Origin: Pontibacter mucosus
GTDB taxonomy: Bacteria; Bacteroidota; Bacteroidia; Cytophagales; Hymenobacteraceae
DNA length: 64,000 nt
Reading direction: 5' to 3'
Assembly: GCF_003054055.1 (NCBI RefSeq)
Contig: NZ_QBKI01000001.1
Span: 434,001 to 498,000 of the forward strand
In this document: one piece after another, positions 8,200 to 16,162 of the stretch
Position numbering within the stretch: position 1 is the stretch's first letter
Layout: every line of letters begins with the position of its first letter
Notes under the pieces: model-generated
Seen by the model: the letters and a program-made list of their open reading frames with translations, nothing else
The model's database searches: none
What the model was told of the DNA's origin: nothing
Made by a program: the position numbers and the translations under genes

Positions 8200-9537
8200 C
8201 TACTTTTTCGCTTCTGCTGACTTTGGCAGGTAGTGCAGCACCACACGGTTGTTTTTGGTGAGGTACTCCCTGGCTACGCGCTGCACATCTTCCTTGGTCA
8301 CGTTCAGGTAGCGCTGCAGCTCTGTGTTGATGAGGTTGGCGTCGCCGAAGTATACATGGTAATTGGCCAGGCTCTCGGCACGGCCGGCCACGGTGCGGTT
8401 CTGCTGCACAAAGCTGCTCTCTACCTGGTTGCGCAGCTTTTGGAACTCACGGTCTGTGAGCGGCTCTGTTTTCACGCGCTCAATCTCAGCGTCCATGGCT
8501 TGCTCCAGGTCAGCCACCTCCACGCCCATGTTGGCAATGGCAAAGGCCATAAACAGGCCCGGGTCCTCGGTCGGGAAAGGGATAGAGGCGGCGGCCACGG
8601 CTTTCTGCTGCTTGTCTACCAGCGCCTTGGGCAGGCGGGCACTCTCGCCACCCGAAAGCAGCGTAGTCAGCATCGATAAGGCATAGTAATCATCAGTGCC
8701 TTGTGCCGGGATGTGGTAAGCCTGGATAACGGCGGGCAGCTGGATGTTGTCGTACACCGTTTTGCGACGCTCCTCCGTCTGCTTGGGCTCCGTAATGTTA
8801 GGGCGCGGAATCTCCTTGGTTCCTTTCGGAATACCCGAGAAGTACTTCTCAATCATTTTCTTGGTGTCTTCTATGTTGATGTCGCCGGCCACCGACAGGG
8901 TAGCGTTGTTGGGCACATAGAAGGTCTTGTAGAAGTCGCGGAACTCCTCGATAGTGGCTGCATTCAGGTCCTCGAAAGAGCCGATCGGCATAAAGCGGTA
9001 CGGGTGCTTGGTATAGGCCAGCGAGAACACGTTCTCGCCCATCGAGCCGTAAGGCTGGTTGTCGATGCGCTCACGCTTCTCCTCCTGCACAACCTTGCGC
9101 TGGGTTTCCACGCCCACCTGGTCAATCTTGGCATGTTTCATCCGCTCTGCCTCCAGCCACAGCCCCAACTCTACCTGGTTAGAGGGCAGCAACTCATAAT
9201 AATACGTGCGGTCGAAGGAGGTATTGGCGTTCAGGGCGCCGCCTGCTTTCTGCACCAATGAGCTATACTCGCCACGGCCGATGTTCTCGGTGCCCTCAAA
9301 CATCAGGTGCTCAAAGAAGTGTGCAAAGCCGGAGCGGCCCTCCACTTCGTTTTTGGAGCCTACGTGGTATAGCACCGACACCGCTACGTTGGGCGTAGAG
9401 TTATCCTGGTGCAGGATAACGTGCAGGCCGTTCGGGAGGGTGTACTCGGTAAACTCAATCTTGTTGCCATTGCTCTGCGCCATTGCCGACAGGCTGGTAA
9501 CGCACCACAACAGGCAGATGATTAATTTGCTCTTCAT
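8200..9537 (-). CDS. M16 zinc peptidase, catalytic subunit
   Basis: 445 aa from the ATG at 9537. An upstream in-frame ATG (9576) was rejected because 9537 gives a clean signal peptide ending near SAMAQ. HFFEH at residues 73-77 is the inverted zinc motif HxxEH of the pitrilysin family, and the downstream segment with NTSFDRTYYYELLP is typical. The second half does not show the R-x3-G-x-x-Y motif, which is found instead in the neighbouring subunit at 5984-8071. This division of labour matches M16B heterodimers described in Sphingomonas and mitochondrial processing peptidase. Predicted to act in the periplasm on peptides. Confidence 0.88.
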   Translation of the reverse strand: MKSKLIICLLWCVTSLSAMAQSNGNKIEFTEYTLPNGLHVILHQDNSTPNVAVSVLYHVGSKNEVEGRSGFAHFFEHLMFEGTENIGRGEYSSLVQKAGGALNANTSFDRTYYYELLPSNQVELGLWLEAERMKHAKIDQVGVETQRKVVQEEKRERIDNQPYGSMGENVFSLAYTKHPYRFMPIGSFEDLNAATIEEFRDFYKTFYVPNNATLSVAGDINIEDTKKMIEKYFSGIPKGTKEIPRPNITEPKQTEERRKTVYDNIQLPAVIQAYHIPAQGTDDYYALSMLTTLLSGGESARLPKALVDKQQKAVAAASIPFPTEDPGLFMAFAIANMGVEVADLEQAMDAEIERVKTEPLTDREFQKLRNQVESSFVQQNRTVAGRAESLANYHVYFGDANLINTELQRYLNVTKEDVQRVAREYLTKNNRVVLHYLPKSAEAKK

Positions 9538-9756
9538 GTGTTTTTGTTTGTTTAAAAAAAGGGTGTATCGGGCCAACAGCCCCCTTGCTGCAGCGGTGCC
9601 ACAACGTCTAAAATTAGTTCAAAAGCCGCTAAGAAACGAATGTGGCAGGGTAACAGACGGCCGCTTTCTACAGATGAGAAGAGGAGAAAGATAAATCCGG
9701 TGATTTTATAGACGAAAAAGAGGCAGGCAGAAGAGGGCCGGTAGAAAGGGCAAATG

Positions 9757-10347
9757 CTACTTGAGTTGCTTTTCCTGTAAGAGCCAGTAAAGGCCTTTTA
9801 CATTGTTTTGCCACCTTGGTAGCAGCAGTACCAGCACCAGTTCCTCCAGCTCCCCGAGTATAGCCACCGCCATAGCCGCGTAAAACAGCCAGTCGATAAA
9901 CCCGAACAAAAAGAGGCTAAAGTAGAAGATGCCCAGAAGTATAAAGGAAGTTTTATCGAGGTACGTATGGAAGCTGCTGGGTTTGCCGTAGCGAAGGATG
10001 GAAGAGGCAAGCTCCAGAAAGTATAGCCCCACCAGTACACTTAGCAGCACCGCCTGCTCCTCCAGAAAAGCAGGCTTGAAGATAAAAAGGCTGGCCAGCA
10101 TGAACGGCACCGTGAGCAGGTCGCCATAAGAATCGAGTTGGGCGCCGCGCCGGTTCTCCTGCTTTAGCCGGCGCGCCAGCAAGCCATCCAACACATCGGT
10201 AGCCAAGCTTAGCGATAGCAGCACCAAAAAGGGCGTCTGCTGCCTGCTGAGCAGCGTGTACAAGAGCAATGGAACCGCCAGCAGCCGGTAGGCTGATAGC
10301 CAATCCTGCAGCCTGTAAGTCTTAAACTTGAACAGAGACTGTGACAT
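9757..10347 (-). CDS. CDP-alcohol phosphatidyltransferase family membrane protein
   Basis: 196 aa from the ATG at 10347; starting at 10422 would overlap the stop region of the upstream gene. The CDP-alcohol phosphotransferase motif DG-x2-AR-x8-G-x3-D-x3-D is complete: it begins with DGLLARRLK and ends with QLDSYGD (about residues 55-85). Several hydrophobic helices follow. Enzymes of this family transfer a phosphoalcohol from or to CDP-diacylglycerol (phosphatidylglycerophosphate, phosphatidylserine or cardiolipin synthesis). The substrate cannot be told from the sequence. It follows the dgt gene by 52 bp on the same strand. Confidence 0.8.
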   Translation of the reverse strand: MSQSLFKFKTYRLQDWLSAYRLLAVPLLLYTLLSRQQTPFLVLLSLSLATDVLDGLLARRLKQENRRGAQLDSYGDLLTVPFMLASLFIFKPAFLEEQAVLLSVLVGLYFLELASSILRYGKPSSFHTYLDKTSFILLGIFYFSLFLFGFIDWLFYAAMAVAILGELEELVLVLLLPRWQNNVKGLYWLLQEKQLK

Positions 10348-10399
10348 GCGCTGAACCTTTAGACTTAGTTCATACGCATTGTGATTAAATAAAGATACT

Positions 10400-11773
10400 T
10401 TAGTACATCCTAGGTAATTCAATACCCTTTATCTTGCGGTACAGGCTCAGGGCCGCCTGGTCGGTGAGGCTGGTCACAAAGTCGCAGATGTGGAGGATGC
10501 GCTCGTAATCAGTGGCGGTTTCCTGCAAATGCAGGTAGTGCGGCGGGATGAGGGCAGCCAGCTTGCGGTGGTGCCTCGACTCGGGCTTGAATACCGCTTT
10601 GATGCCTGCATCCAGTAAGCCTCCGAGCACCTCAAAACCGGCGGCTTCGATTTCCAGCACCGGGCGGTTCTGGTAAATCAGCCGGATGGACAGGTCCTTT
10701 ATCTCATCCAGTACAGGTTTGCTGCTTACCTCATTAATGAGCGGCTTATCGTACGTGCCGGCGAGCATCGCCTCCTCGTGCTGCAGGAAGATGGCGGTGG
10801 TCTCTTCAATGAGCTTGTTAATGATACGTGCCCGTAGGTAGCCGATTTCCTCTTTCCAATCGAAGAAGGTGAGGCTGGATTTGCGGTTGGGGTCGTCGTT
10901 GAGGATCTGGCGAAGCAGGTTCATGCCCTGCTCCTGCGGCACCAGCCCCAGCTTCAGGCCATCCTCAAAATCGATGATGCGGTAGCAGATGTCGTCGGCA
11001 GCCTCTACCAGGAAGGCCAGCGGGTGGCGGTGGTAAAACACCTCGCTCTCGTTTCCTTTCTTCAGCAGCCCTAACTCTTGTGCAATGGTATTAAACCAGG
11101 CCTTTTCGGTTTGGAAAAAGCCATACTTCTTCTCACTGGTGTTTTTGGTACCGGCCACCTTAGGCAGCGACTCCTTCGGGTACTTGGTAAAGGTAGCCAG
11201 CGTGGTGTAGGTCAGGCTGAGGCCACCGGGCAGATTGCAGTGCGCCGGGTACGTATAAGTAAGCACCCGGAAGCCGGCGGCGTTGCCCTCATAGCTCAAT
11301 AAATCTGCTTTCTCGGCATCTGTCAGGTTTTGCAGGTAGGGCTGCCCCTCATCGCTCTGAAAGTAGGCGGAGATGGCGTCCTCGCCGGAGTGGCCGAAGG
11401 GCGGGTTGCCGATGTCGTGGGCCAGGCAGGCGGCAGCCACCACATCCCCGAAATCAGCTTCCTGAATGTTCTTCTCCTCTGCCAGAATAGGGTTTCGCTC
11501 AAGTATACTTTTGCCCACGATGCGGCCCAGCGAGCGTCCGACTACCGAGGCTTCCAAGCTGTGCGTCAGGCGGGTGTGTACAAAATCACTCTCGGGCATG
11601 GGCATCACCTGCGTCTTGTTCTGCAGCCTCCGGAAGGCCGAGGAAAACACAATCCGGTCGTAGTCGCGCTGGAACTCGCCCCGCACCGACTCATCGGAAG
11701 TATACTTTTTATCAGTTGTCTCGAAGCGCTTTTTGGAAAGGAGCTTGTCCCAGGTAAGTATAGTTTCAGGCAT
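10400..11773 (-). CDS. dgt: Deoxyguanosinetriphosphate triphosphohydrolase (dGTPase)
   Basis: 458 aa from the ATG at 11773, which gives the typical N-terminus METILTW-like followed by RGEFQRDYDRIVFSSAFRRL. The HD-domain metal ligands are present: HTRLTHSLE, then CLAHDIGNPPFGHSGE, and a later AADDICYRIIDFEDG. Enzymes of this type split dNTPs, classically dGTP, to the nucleoside and tripolyphosphate, and are often allosterically activated by other nucleotides. Cytosolic. The length is normal for the type-1 subfamily. It lies between a DUF3667 protein and a phosphatidyltransferase on the same strand; no functional link is apparent. Confidence 0.93.
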   Translation of the reverse strand: MPETILTWDKLLSKKRFETTDKKYTSDESVRGEFQRDYDRIVFSSAFRRLQNKTQVMPMPESDFVHTRLTHSLEASVVGRSLGRIVGKSILERNPILAEEKNIQEADFGDVVAAACLAHDIGNPPFGHSGEDAISAYFQSDEGQPYLQNLTDAEKADLLSYEGNAAGFRVLTYTYPAHCNLPGGLSLTYTTLATFTKYPKESLPKVAGTKNTSEKKYGFFQTEKAWFNTIAQELGLLKKGNESEVFYHRHPLAFLVEAADDICYRIIDFEDGLKLGLVPQEQGMNLLRQILNDDPNRKSSLTFFDWKEEIGYLRARIINKLIEETTAIFLQHEEAMLAGTYDKPLINEVSSKPVLDEIKDLSIRLIYQNRPVLEIEAAGFEVLGGLLDAGIKAVFKPESRHHRKLAALIPPHYLHLQETATDYERILHICDFVTSLTDQAALSLYRKIKGIELPRMY

Positions 11774-11798
11774 GGCAGGCAAGTATAGCACGTATAAA

Positions 11799-12671
11799 TC
11801 AGCTCAGCATCAGGCTTACCACCACATTCCCGAGCAGGGCGATGGCCAGGCAGAGCAGGTAAATAAACGAAACAGGTATAAGTTTGAGCAGCGTTTGCAG
11901 GTAGCCCTGCTTGTACACGCGCAGCATGGCAAAGTAAACATAAACTGCCGTAACCAGCACCACTGCCGCGAAAATATCCACGCCCTCAGGCAAAAAGAAC
12001 TTGAGCCCCAGGTATACCGTGAACAGGATAAAGAAGAAAGCGTGCGTGTGGATGGAGAACATGAGGTGCTCCACGTAGTTACGGCGCAGCTTTCTGTAAA
12101 AGAGGTAGAGCAGGTATCCGAACAGCGGCATGAGCAGGAACATCAGAAAGGACGTGTTCTTAATCAGTTTTTCGCGCAGCACGTCCCTGTTCACGTCATT
12201 GCTCTGGGCCCTGTCTACCAGTGCTTTCAGGCGTTGTGCCGGTATAGGGGCGGGCACCTTTCCCTGCAGCGAGTCCAGCTCGGCCAGCGCTTCCCGCTCC
12301 TCGGGCCCCAGCTGCTTCATGGCTTCTTCCTGGTTCAGGCCCACTTGCATGGTGTTGGGGCTAATGGCCAGCATGAAGAAGAACACCAGGCTGATGAACA
12401 CATACAGCCGGAAAGGCGGCACGTAGGAGGCGCGTTGCCCAAGTATAAACTTCTCGGTCAGCAGGCCGGGCTTAAACAGCAGGTACTTCAGGGTTACCCA
12501 GAACTTGGCGTCGTAGTGCAGGGTGCCCTCCAGAAACTCCTCCACCAGGTGCTTTACCGGCACGTTCAGGTCATGGTTTTCCTGGCCGCAGTTGGGGCAG
12601 TAGTTGTTTACCTCCTCAAAAGTATAGCCGCAGTTGGGGCACTGGGTAAGCTTGCGTCGTTTCTTTTCCAT
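11799..12671 (-). CDS. DUF3667-type membrane protein with N-terminal zinc ribbon
   Basis: 290 aa. Residues about 11-30 hold two CPNCG knuckles (CPNCGYTF and CPNCGQ), a zinc ribbon. The segment that follows (LVEEFLEGTLHYDAKFWVT) and the later RASYVPPFRLYVFISLVFF are the conserved DUF3667 pattern of Bacteroidota. At least four hydrophobic helices lie in the second half (about 105-125, 175-195, 215-240, 250-285). It ends 25 bp before dgt on the same strand. Function is unknown; a membrane protein with a cytosolic metal-binding knob is what can be seen. Confidence 0.8.
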   Translation of the reverse strand: MEKKRRKLTQCPNCGYTFEEVNNYCPNCGQENHDLNVPVKHLVEEFLEGTLHYDAKFWVTLKYLLFKPGLLTEKFILGQRASYVPPFRLYVFISLVFFFMLAISPNTMQVGLNQEEAMKQLGPEEREALAELDSLQGKVPAPIPAQRLKALVDRAQSNDVNRDVLREKLIKNTSFLMFLLMPLFGYLLYLFYRKLRRNYVEHLMFSIHTHAFFFILFTVYLGLKFFLPEGVDIFAAVVLVTAVYVYFAMLRVYKQGYLQTLLKLIPVSFIYLLCLAIALLGNVVVSLMLS

Positions 12672-13285
12672 GGCTCTCTGGCATACTGGTTTATTTTAAA
12701 ATTTATATTAAAAATATACGGTTTCGCCGTAATGTTCCTCTGCTATGGGAAAGCTGTTCACATGAAAATTCCTGAAAAATCACGCCGCCCTGACATAAGC
12801 TGATGTGACAAATTGTAGGGTGGTGGACCATGGTAATGTGCGCTTAAACTCCGGAATCGCATTTCGGACTTTGGATAAATGTTAAAACAAGCGGTTTTCT
12901 GATGTAACAAAGGGCCCTTCGAATGCCTTGTGTTACATAAACTATGCATGCACTTTTGTGCTATCGTTCACAGTCTTTCCAAGCTTAGAAAACCCTTAAT
13001 ACTCCAACCAACAAAAGTGGCAGACAGGCCGGGCAGAAATTTCTTCCATGTGCTACACAAAGCACCTGCCTAAGCCAGCGCCAAATCCCTGAAAAGGCAG
13101 GCAGCAGTAGTTCCCCCAGACTACAAGCTGCCTGCCTTTTTACTTTTCTACCGGAAGCTGCGCACCCTCTAACACCCCTGCTTTGGCACAACGTATCCTA
13201 TACGTACCCGTAAATAATAATGGCAAAAGCCAATGTTTTGTGGTATAAGTTTAGTTTTAAAACATAAGTAAAGGAGGTAAGAACT
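12672..13285. other. 614-bp divergent gap with two large hairpins, possible small RNA
   Basis: The gap separates a minus-strand gene from plus-strand hsp20. An inverted repeat at 12902-12913 / 12926-12938 pairs ATGTAACAAAGG with CCTTGTGTTACAT. A 14-bp perfect stem at 13092-13105 / 13127-13140 (AAAAGGCAGGCAGC) has a second inner stem and a T run on the plus strand, so it looks like an intrinsic terminator with no gene before it. Short ORFs here have no recognisable features. A plus-strand small RNA ending near 13145 is possible. Confidence 0.45.
13271..13278 (+). promoter_or_regulatory. Strong Shine-Dalgarno site of hsp20
   Basis: AAGGAGGT ends seven bases before the ATG at 13286. Perfect anti-SD matches are uncommon before Bacteroidota genes, and most starts in this window lack one. 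Confidence 0.75.
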
Positions 13286-13756
13286 ATGGCAAACTTAATG
13301 TCCAGGAGAAACAAGGGAAGCATGACGCCTACCCGCTCCGTTTTTTCAGATCTATTCAGCGATGTGGATCGATTCTTCGACACTGACTTCTGGGGTATAC
13401 CCTCGCGTGTGGGCCCGCAGATGATGGCGAATATGCCCGCTACCAACATCCGCGAGAATGAAAAGGACTTTAGCATTGAGTTGGCCGTGCCAGGTATGAA
13501 AAAGGAGGACTTTAACATCGACGTGCACAACAACATGCTCACCATCAGCTGCGAGCGGGAGGAGGATAACAAGGAAGAGGAAGAGAACTTTATGCGCCGT
13601 GAGTATAACTACAGTTCCTTTAGCCGCTCTTTCCGGCTGCCAGAGACTGTGAAGGAGCAGGATATAAAGGCCAGCTATAAGGATGGCGTGCTACACGTGA
13701 TGGTGCCAAAAGGCGGTACCCAGGAAAAACCAGGCCGCAGAATAAAGATTGATTAA
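13286..13756 (+). CDS. Hsp20/alpha-crystallin small heat shock protein
   Basis: 156 aa, ATG start supported by a strong SD sequence. The N-terminal 45 residues include VDRFFDTDFWG; the alpha-crystallin domain spans about residues 50-140 with FSIELAVPGMKKEDFNIDV, LTISCERE, a YNYSSFSRSFRLPETV strand and the A-x-x-x-n-GVL signature (ASYKDGVLHVMVPK). ATP-independent holdase that binds unfolding proteins in the cytosol. It is monocistronic and ends at the GC-rich terminator at 13788. No CIRCE element was seen upstream. Confidence 0.93.
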   Translation: MANLMSRRNKGSMTPTRSVFSDLFSDVDRFFDTDFWGIPSRVGPQMMANMPATNIRENEKDFSIELAVPGMKKEDFNIDVHNNMLTISCEREEDNKEEEENFMRREYNYSSFSRSFRLPETVKEQDIKASYKDGVLHVMVPKGGTQEKPGRRIKID

Positions 13757-13787
13757 AAGAAGCCGATAACAAAGTATAAATGAAAGC

Positions 13788-13825
13788 GGGCGGCTGGGGT
13801 GTATTCCCCGGCCGCCCTGTTTTTG
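13788..13825 (+). terminator. Terminator of hsp20
   Basis: GGGCGGCTGGGG (13788-13799) pairs with CCCCGGCCGCCC (13806-13817) with one G-T pair, followed by TGTTTTTG. It sits between convergent genes. Confidence 0.85.
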
Positions 13826-13840
13826 TATCTGCCAAAGCTG

Positions 13841-15970
13841 CTACAGCACCATGATGCGCTCGGTGCCGTTTCTGCCCCCCTCTTTCCACTTCAGGAAGTA
13901 TATGCCGGCGGCCAGGCCCTGCAGGTCTATGTTGTAGGCGCTGGTGCCGGAGCTGAAGCTAAGTTGGTAACTTCGCACCTCCTGCCCCCTGGAATCGTAG
14001 ATCTGCACCGTCATGTTGCCCGATCGGCTTACCAGGTAGCTTAAGGTGAGTTGCGTGTTGCCGCCCCCGATTGGGTTAGGGTAGTAGCGCAGCACCCGCA
14101 AATCGGCAGAATTTACCACCACCACCCGGGGCGAGAAGGCAGGGTCGCCGCTGTTGTAGACGACCTCCAGGCGGTAATAAGATTGGTTGCGTAACGGGTC
14201 CGGGTCGGTGAAGGTATAATCCAGGTCGTTATTGCTTGGGCCTCTGCCGGCTACCGTGCCCACATTCTCCCAGGTTACACCGTCCTGGCTGCGCTGCACG
14301 ATGTATTCCCGCACCTGCTGCTCCCCCCGGCTCGTCCAGAGTACCTGTACGGCGTTAGAGGAGTTGAACTGCGCCTCCAGTGTCAGGATTTCAGGAGCCA
14401 GGTTACATTCTCCGTTCGGGTTGGGCACCATGGGCGGCTCGTTACAACTGTTCTCACCGGCGCTTTTTTCCATGATCAGGTTGGCACCCCTGATGTCAAG
14501 CTGGCTCAGGTCGCGCTCAAGCCGGGAGCTCTCGATGGCATAGAACATCACGGCGCGCTCCAGGTTCACGTGGCCCAGCTGGTGGGCGTGCCCCAGCTCG
14601 TGCAATATCACGGTTTCGAAGTCAAACTGGCGAGAGCCGGGCCCGCCGGGGCCGTACTGCCAGTCGATGTCGCTGTTGATCTCCATATCAAACTCCGACA
14701 CCCAGAACAGCGTGTCGTTGGTGACGCGGCTGGCGCAGCCCTCGTAGCGGCTGATGGTGCGCGCCAGCACCTGCTCCCCCACCGTGGACTGCGAGGCGAA
14801 CCGCACCACAGAAAAGCCGTCGTCGGCGGCGGTGTTACGGCTGGTGAGCCCGCCTATCGTCCAGTTTATCTGAGACACGCAAACCCACGTATTGACCGCC
14901 CTTCTGAACCCTTCCTTGGCGGCCAGGCGGCTTTCCATGCTTTCAGAGTAATAGATGGTGTAGCCGCCGGCCCCGTTCTGGTTGGTAAGTATGGGGCGGA
15001 AAGACTTGTTATTGAAATCGATGTTGGAGTAGGCAAACTCTAAGGTAATTGGCTGTAAGGTGGTAAAAGAGCTGCCATCGTTAGTGGTAACCCTTATTGT
15101 GCCGGAGCCTGCGGTGCCCTCGTCCTGCATCACCGAAGGAATGTACATGGTAATGCGGGTGTTGCTCCAGGAAATATACTCCGATGGAAGCGGCTTCACG
15201 AAGGTCTGGCCACCGTCATCCGCGTTTCTGAACTCCACAAAGCCATTGCCACGGCTGCTGCCAAAGCCTGTGCCGGTTATGGTAAGCACAGTGCCTGTGC
15301 CGGCGCTGGCCACCTTCGGCGAGAAGCTGGTAACCACGGGGGCCATCACGCTCTGCTCCTGCTGCTGCGCGTTTTGCGTGGTGGCGGCCTTCAGCCGCTG
15401 GTTTTCGGAAACGACGCGGAACTGCTGCCCTGTTCTCTCGCTTACTGCCTTGTAAAGCTCCTGTACGCTGCTATACCTGTCGAACACGCCGTTAGCGGTG
15501 CGGTCTGCGATGTTATACCTGACAAAACCCTGCTCGCTGGCGTAGGCGCGGGTGCTTAGGGGCAGGTTGCCGGGGGTGCGCTGCAGCAGCTGCTGGCGCT
15601 TGAGGAAGAACAGGCCCTGCTGGCCCCTCTTCAGCTTCAGGGCGGTAGAGAAAACGTGCTTCTTCAGGCCCACGGTACCGCCCTCGGTAATTACCTCCAG
15701 CTCCTCGGCCCTTACCTCCCCTTTAAAGGACTTGTATACTTTGATGATGTTGGAAGTATAGATGTTTTCCTGGCGGGCGTCCCAGAAAGACTCCTGCCGG
15801 ATAACCTCGCCCTCTACCACCATCTCAGCCTGCTGCACCCGCTCCTGCAGCGATACCGGGATCATGTGCTGGGTGTCGGAGGCAAAAGCCGGGACAGAAA
15901 TGAGCAGAAGAAGCAGCAAAACACGCAAAATACGGTGCCATGCCTGGTGCAGCGGAAACATGTTAGCCAT
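13841..15970 (-). CDS. Secreted matrixin-like zinc metalloprotease with IPT/TIG domain and T9SS sorting signal
   Basis: 709 aa from the ATG at 15970 (an in-frame ATG at 16009 gives a longer, poorer signal peptide). Order of parts: signal peptide ending near VPAFA; an uncharacterised region; an IPT/TIG Ig-like domain around residues 215-325 (TSFSPKVASAGTGTVLTITG); the protease region with HELGHAHQLGH at 457-467 followed by MFY as the Met-turn; a fibronectin-type region around 540-620; and a C-terminal type A T9SS sorting domain with YYPNPIGGG and a final GIYFLKWKEGG-RIMVL. It should cross the inner membrane by Sec and the outer membrane by the T9SS encoded at 43-49 kb. Substrate unknown. Confidence 0.85.
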   Translation of the reverse strand: MANMFPLHQAWHRILRVLLLLLLISVPAFASDTQHMIPVSLQERVQQAEMVVEGEVIRQESFWDARQENIYTSNIIKVYKSFKGEVRAEELEVITEGGTVGLKKHVFSTALKLKRGQQGLFFLKRQQLLQRTPGNLPLSTRAYASEQGFVRYNIADRTANGVFDRYSSVQELYKAVSERTGQQFRVVSENQRLKAATTQNAQQQEQSVMAPVVTSFSPKVASAGTGTVLTITGTGFGSSRGNGFVEFRNADDGGQTFVKPLPSEYISWSNTRITMYIPSVMQDEGTAGSGTIRVTTNDGSSFTTLQPITLEFAYSNIDFNNKSFRPILTNQNGAGGYTIYYSESMESRLAAKEGFRRAVNTWVCVSQINWTIGGLTSRNTAADDGFSVVRFASQSTVGEQVLARTISRYEGCASRVTNDTLFWVSEFDMEINSDIDWQYGPGGPGSRQFDFETVILHELGHAHQLGHVNLERAVMFYAIESSRLERDLSQLDIRGANLIMEKSAGENSCNEPPMVPNPNGECNLAPEILTLEAQFNSSNAVQVLWTSRGEQQVREYIVQRSQDGVTWENVGTVAGRGPSNNDLDYTFTDPDPLRNQSYYRLEVVYNSGDPAFSPRVVVVNSADLRVLRYYPNPIGGGNTQLTLSYLVSRSGNMTVQIYDSRGQEVRSYQLSFSSGTSAYNIDLQGLAAGIYFLKWKEGGRNGTERIMVL

Positions 15971-16090
15971 AAAGTTAGGTATGGGTGATGACAGTTTGTA
16001 AAACGGCATTTAGGCCAATACGCTACTTACGCAAAATACCCTGTAAAGGGATATATATGCAAGCTGTAAGATATAACCCGCATCCTGTTA

Positions 16091-16131
16091 AAAAAAGCAA
16101 AGCCTGCCTTTTGTCTTCAAAGGCAGGCTTT
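16091..16131 (-). terminator. Terminator of the blaI-blaR1 operon
   Basis: Perfect 13-bp stem AAAGCCTGCCTTT (16099-16111) with 16119-16131, 7-nt loop. On the minus strand it is followed by GCTTTTTTT, 32 bp past the BlaR1 stop. Confidence 0.85.
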
Positions 16132-16162
16132 GTCTGGTTATTTATACGTTAGGCAGGGTGGC

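Noticed and set aside
12985..13191. 68-codon minus-strand open frame in the hsp20 divergent gap
   Set aside because: Crosses the hairpin at 13092-13140; low-complexity composition and no start context.
13230..13285. CIRCE or other heat-shock operator upstream of hsp20
   Set aside because: No TTAGCACTC-N9-GAGTGCTAA dyad; only short AT-rich sequence and a weak 4-bp arm.
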